The position numbers were made by a program, and so were the translations under genes. A model generated the notes under the pieces. It was not told where the DNA came from and did no database searches. It saw nothing but the letters and a program-made list of their open reading frames with translations. Positions 61,109 to 64,000 of a stretch of DNA of 64,000 nucleotides are shown here, in pieces. The stretch is taken from the NCBI RefSeq assembly GCF_009792295.1, contig NZ_CP039934.1:888501-952500 (forward strand), written 5' to 3'. This DNA comes from Myroides fluvii (GTDB taxonomy: Bacteria > Bacteroidota > Bacteroidia > Flavobacteriales > Flavobacteriaceae). Numbering within the stretch: the first letter of the stretch is position 1; each line of letters starts with the position of its first letter.

Positions 61109-61116
61109 CAAATTTA
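61109..61116 (-). promoter_or_regulatory. -7 box of the Sel1/HSP90-like operon
   Basis: Minus-strand TAAATTTG, about 58 bases before the ATG at 61051. No TTG at exactly -33. Confidence 0.4.
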
Positions 61117-61270
61117 TGAAACACCCGCGACATAATTTGTTAATTCTGAAAAAGTGTTCCATCTAAAAAGGAAAAATCACCAATTTTAGGGAATGTCAAA
61201 ACAAGGCACAAGTACTACAGCCCCAGCGGTGTACCTGTTATTTCGATAAAAAAAAGGAAGTAAACGAAAC

Positions 61271-62476
61271 CTAAGCGTGTAAATACTTTTTATTCACGCG
61301 AGTGGAGGCAATATAAGAGGCGATAAAGCCCAAGATAAAAATCGAACCAAATACAACGAAAACATCGCCAATATTAAATTCTACTGGATAAGCGAATCCA
61401 GGTCGGATAAGAATCAAGCCAAAATGCTCTTGAATCAACACCCCAATAATTCCCAAGGCAATGCCTATTAAACCACCTACGGTACTGATAATCAAACCTT
61501 GAAACAAAAAAATACGCTTCAATTGTTTCAGAGGCACCCCCAAGTCATTCAAGGTTTTAATGTTGGCTTTTTTCTCCAAAATAATCATGAGCAACGCTCC
61601 CACAAGATTGAAGAGCGCGATAATCACGACCAATAAAAAGATAAAATACACCACTGCATTTTCGGTATTCAACATGCGATACAAGCTATCATTCAGCTGA
61701 ATGCGGTTTTTTATCACCACGGTATCACCGAGTACTTGCTCAATAAAAGCCGATGCTTCTTTTTCTGTCACCCCCGGGTTTAAAGCAAATTCGAGATTGG
61801 TGTATTCATTTTCCTCCAAGCTCAGTAAGTGTTGAGCGAGTTCAATAGCACAAAAGACGTATTTACTATCCAATTCTTCATTGCGCAGCGAATAAATACC
61901 CACAGGATGAAGATACGTGCGTAAAAAGGCGTCTTCGGGATTACTTACCACACCTGATCCAGGTTTGATTGACAAGGCTTGTAAGTTGTGTTCAATATCA
62001 AAGAGTCCCATGGACAAGAGATAAGCCATCCCCAGTCCTGTAACAACCTCATCTGACCCTGGCTCAATCCAATGTCCTAACTCTACTTTTTCGGGAAATT
62101 GACTCACCTTCGGAAAGTCAGCATCCACGCCTTTGAGTATAGCAACGGTTTGCTTTTCATTATAGGTAAAAAGCAAACGGTCTTCTACTATTCGAGCTAC
62201 TCCTGAAAAGAGATCCGATTGACTCAACTCTTGGTATTGCGTTGGGTTGACTACAAAGTTCTTCCCGTGTTTGCTAAAGGCTTTGAGCTCGGGATCTAGC
62301 TCATTGGTAAACGATAAACTAAACGAACGAAGTCCACTAAACACAGCTAATACAATGAGCATGGCCATCGCACTCACGACAATCCCAATAGAGGCAATCG
62401 CCGTAATGACGTTAATGGCTTTGCTCTTGCTTTTGCTAAAAGCGTAGCGTTTGGCTATGTAAAAGGCGATCTTCAA
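61271..62476 (-). CDS. FtsX/LolC-type ABC transporter permease
   Basis: 401 residues: one N-terminal membrane helix (AINVITAIASIGIVVSAMAM), a periplasmic domain of about 220 residues, then three helices (FLLVVIIALFNLVGALLMII, LIISTVGGLIGIALGIIGVL, VVFGSIFILGFIASYIAS). This is the layout of LolC/LolE lipoprotein-release permeases and MacB. The cytoplasmic loop ILEKKANIKTLNDLGVPLKQ is the coupling helix typical of LolE. No ATPase gene is adjacent. It starts 4 bases after rbfA. Confidence 0.88.
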   Translation of the reverse strand: MKIAFYIAKRYAFSKSKSKAINVITAIASIGIVVSAMAMLIVLAVFSGLRSFSLSFTNELDPELKAFSKHGKNFVVNPTQYQELSQSDLFSGVARIVEDRLLFTYNEKQTVAILKGVDADFPKVSQFPEKVELGHWIEPGSDEVVTGLGMAYLLSMGLFDIEHNLQALSIKPGSGVVSNPEDAFLRTYLHPVGIYSLRNEELDSKYVFCAIELAQHLLSLEENEYTNLEFALNPGVTEKEASAFIEQVLGDTVVIKNRIQLNDSLYRMLNTENAVVYFIFLLVVIIALFNLVGALLMIILEKKANIKTLNDLGVPLKQLKRIFLFQGLIISTVGGLIGIALGIIGVLIQEHFGLILIRPGFAYPVEFNIGDVFVVFGSIFILGFIASYIASTRVNKKYLHA

Positions 62477-62480
62477 CGGA

Positions 62481-62873
62481 TTACTTTTTCTTTCTCTTTG
62501 CTAATAAATCAGGGTTAGCAATTGGGTTTTCGTCCCCTTTTAATGCTTTGTCAATTTGGTCGATATACTCCAAGCTATCGTCTACATAAAATATCAAATC
62601 CGGCACTTTACGCATTTGGTTTTTAACGCGTTGTGCTAATTCGTGCTTGATTAGCGGCGCATTGGATTGAATGGCTTTTAATAATTCTTTTCCACGCTCT
62701 GCTGGGAAAATGCTCAAAAACACTTTCGCGATTGATAAATCTGAGGTGATATTAACTTTAGAAACTGAAATAATCAAATTGCTTATTCCGTTCTTGCGCA
62801 CTTCTCCTTGTAATATATCTACTAGGTCACTTTGTAGAAGCGCTCCCATCTTCTTTTGTCTATTTGTCTCCAT
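62481..62873 (-). CDS. rbfA: Ribosome-binding factor A
   Basis: Small KH-like protein needed for 30S maturation. METNRQKKMGALLQSDLVDI and DLSIAKVFLSIFPAERGKEL followed by LRKVPDLIFYVDDSLEYID-type sequence are diagnostic; a Lys-rich tail ends the protein. Start chosen at 62873 (MGALL context) since a frame start at 62888 adds five residues that overlap a -7-like box. Cotranscribed with the downstream permease, as in other Flavobacteriia. Confidence 0.93.
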   Translation of the reverse strand: METNRQKKMGALLQSDLVDILQGEVRKNGISNLIISVSKVNITSDLSIAKVFLSIFPAERGKELLKAIQSNAPLIKHELAQRVKNQMRKVPDLIFYVDDSLEYIDQIDKALKGDENPIANPDLLAKRKKK

Positions 62874-62877
62874 GGTG

Positions 62878-62885
62878 CAAAAATA
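62878..62885 (-). promoter_or_regulatory. -7-like box directly before rbfA
   Basis: Minus-strand TATTTTTG ends 5 bases before the ATG at 62873. If real, the rbfA mRNA would be almost leaderless. No clear -33 TTG. Confidence 0.3.
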
Positions 62886-63149
62886 CAATTTTTTGCATCA
62901 TATTTTTTTATATTTCACGCCTCTATTACTTCTCTTCGCTAAATTTCTTATCTTTCTTCTGAAAGCGGGCAAAATCAAGGGTGTTTTACCGTCAAAAGGG
63001 TGTAATTGAACCAACTACATCCATCAAAGATCTAACGGTGGATTCTCAACTTGAGCAAAAAAGAAACGGACAGCTAACAAATCACTTCCCAACGGGGGGT
63101 AATCCCCAAAATCTTGGGGGATAAATATATTTTTTTTTGACTGTATTTC
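62886..63149. other. Gene-free stretch before the tRNA genes
   Basis: AT-rich with one odd G/C cluster (63094-63122): GGGG-TAAT-CCCC followed by CCCC-N8-GGGG, two hairpins that share the CCCC and cannot form together. Nothing else supported. Confidence 0.5.
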
Positions 63150-63180
63150 TTGCAAAAACCAATATTACGCAGTAATATTG
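63150..63180 (+). promoter_or_regulatory. Probable promoter of the tRNA genes
   Basis: TTG (63150-63152), a 20-base spacer, then TAATATTG (63173-63180), one mismatch to TAnnTTTG. An AATATTAC-GCA-GTAATATT palindrome overlaps the spacer and the -7 box. The first tRNA starts 24 bases later. Confidence 0.5.
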
Positions 63181-63204
63181 CAACCGCTAATCGTCAATTT
63201 GACT

Positions 63205-63278
63205 GGTCCTATAACTCAGCTGGTTAGAGTAGCTGACTCATAATCAGCAAGTCCCTGGTTCGAGCCCAGGTGGGACCA
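63205..63278 (+). tRNA. tRNA with CAU anticodon, probably tRNA-Ile2 (copy 1)
   Basis: Full cloverleaf of 74 bases: acceptor GGTCCTA with TGGGACC, D arm CTCAGCTGGTTAGAG, anticodon arm GCTGA-CTCATAA-TCAGC, T arm with GGTTCGAGCC. CAU could be Met or Ile2. The acceptor pairs C4-G69 and C5-G68 match E. coli tRNA-Ile2 determinants for TilS, not those of tRNA-Met. Discriminator A73; CCA is not encoded. Confidence 0.8.
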
Positions 63279-63301
63279 CAAATATTACAGTCAAATAGGC
63301 C

Positions 63302-63375
63302 GGTCCTATAACTCAGCTGGTTAGAGTAGCTGACTCATAATCAGCAAGTCCCTGGTTCGAGCCCAGGTGGGACCA
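63302..63375 (+). tRNA. tRNA with CAU anticodon, probably tRNA-Ile2 (copy 2)
   Basis: Base-for-base identical to copy 1 over all 74 bases, 23 bases downstream and cotranscribed. A terminator follows. Confidence 0.8.
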
Positions 63376-63381
63376 CAAAAG

Positions 63382-63421
63382 AACCCCTCAACACGTTGTG
63401 TATGAGGGGTTTGTTTTTTTT
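63382..63421 (+). terminator. Intrinsic terminator of the tRNA operon
   Basis: AACCCCTCA / TGAGGGGTT stem (63382-63390 with 63403-63411), 12-base loop, then a T-run to 63421. Confidence 0.88.
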
Positions 63422-63473
63422 AGGGGATTGATTAGGGGACAAATAATATATATATTCGTGTTAAAATAAAAAT

Positions 63474-63505
63474 AAAAAAGTTGAGTTAGCTAACTCAACT
63501 TTTTT
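63474..63505. terminator. Terminator of the gene at the window edge
   Basis: A 15-bp perfect palindrome arm (63474-63488 with 63491-63505) centred on GC, with A6/T6 on both sides. Confidence 0.88.
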
Positions 63506-63521
63506 ATTTTTACATAGTACT

Positions 63522-64000
63522 CTAATTGCTTCTACATGTTTTTTCAAATTGATCTTCTATAATTTGCTTTACTGTTTTTACTATTTGATCACTTTGAATA
63601 ATCCTCTCTATTTCTTTACTAGAAATAAGCACAGATAAAGTATCTTTTTTAACATTTGAAAATTCAGCATTAAAAACCTCAATATCAACATCTTTTGTTG
63701 TTATCCAGAAAATTAATTTAAACAAATCCGCTGTATGTTGTAAAGAACTATTATTTAAGCTCTCTTCTGTAATACTATCAATATATTCAACAGCAATAAA
63801 TGGTTTGAATTTATTAAAAAAATTATCCGCAATTTCATTTCTAACTAAAAAAGACATATTATAATCCTTTACTTCAACATCATTCTGCTTTATACTATTA
63901 AACCCCATAGAATAAAACAAAAATCCTACAAACCTATTACAATTAATCTTGAAGGATTCTAACGTATTACTATTCTTTAAATTTTTATAATTAACTTTTA
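63522..64000 (-). CDS. Unrecognised protein, 5' end outside window
   Basis: The frame is open from the stop at 63522 to the last base, so at least 159 codons are coding and the start lies beyond 64000; TTG at 63920 and ATG at 63908 are internal candidates that I consider less likely. The visible part (FLVRNEIADNFFNKFKPFIA, LFKLIFWITTKDVDIEVFNA) is soluble and very AT-rich compared with rbfA. No family recognised. Confidence 0.6.
   Translation of the reverse strand, partial: KVNYKNLKNSNTLESFKINCNRFVGFLFYSMGFNSIKQNDVEVKDYNMSFLVRNEIADNFFNKFKPFIAVEYIDSITEESLNNSSLQHTADLFKLIFWITTKDVDIEVFNAEFSNVKKDTLSVLISSKEIERIIQSDQIVKTVKQIIEDQFEKTCRSN

Noticed and set aside
61052..61162. Longer start for the Sel1 protein
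   Set aside because: A TAAATTTG promoter-like box lies inside this part and the added residues have no repeat pattern.

Overview
The window is AT-rich chromosomal DNA from a member of the Bacteroidota, most likely a Flavobacteriaceae species; a Myroides-like genome is my best guess, not a proven one. The support is a gldD-type gliding lipoprotein behind mutY and ssb, promoters of the Bacteroidota form TTG-N(19-21)-TAnnTTTG, few Shine-Dalgarno sequences, the tiny Lys/Arg-rich protein next to an HU gene, tandem TonB-receptor-like barrels, and tRNA genes without an encoded CCA.

Bases 1-32,000 are mostly core genome: the 3' part of pbpC, RNase G, HU, mutY-ssb-gldD, a metal-binding-domain lipoprotein, a pair of M16 peptidases, rplU-rpmA, a lipoprotein, a dGTPase operon with a small AAA+ ATPase, a J-domain/DUF805 membrane protein, sucB-sucA, a polyprenyl synthase, a TetR-controlled RND efflux operon (TetR-TolC-HlyD-RND), an AraC regulator and fabH. 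Convergent genes are usually separated by long bidirectional terminators. Bases 32,100-44,300 hold a small XRE regulator, a possible small RNA, two paralogous outer-membrane barrels, a large helicase with a membrane segment, a divergent acidic protein ending in a clamp-binding-like motif, and an ABC-F ATPase with a long leader.

Bases 44,300-54,520 are the accessory hot spot. A 128-bp tandem repeat is followed by a minus-strand array of orphan polymorphic-toxin tips with immunity genes: PoNe/PoNi (two copies), ADP-ribosyltransferase C-terminal halves with small coiled-coil partners (two copies), EndoU-like tails with a shared immunity family (three copies), WHH nucleases with SMI1/KNR4 immunity (two copies), one further toxin tip with an Imm74-like partner, and an 85-residue tip beside a leucine-rich-repeat protein. 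No full-length parent toxin is present. Repeated palindromes (REP1, REP2) and a repeated pre-toxin linker break the array into cassettes. In duplicated cassettes the variable segment straddles the end of the toxin and the start of its immunity gene, flanked by conserved sequence, which suggests specificity swapping by homologous recombination.

Bases 54,600-61,100 form a tight four-gene operon: a Sel1-repeat protein, an HSP90-like ATPase and two paralogous helical-repeat proteins. Function is unknown. The window ends with an FtsX-type permease and rbfA, then two identical CAU-anticodon tRNA genes (probably Ile2) and an unrecognised gene running off the edge.
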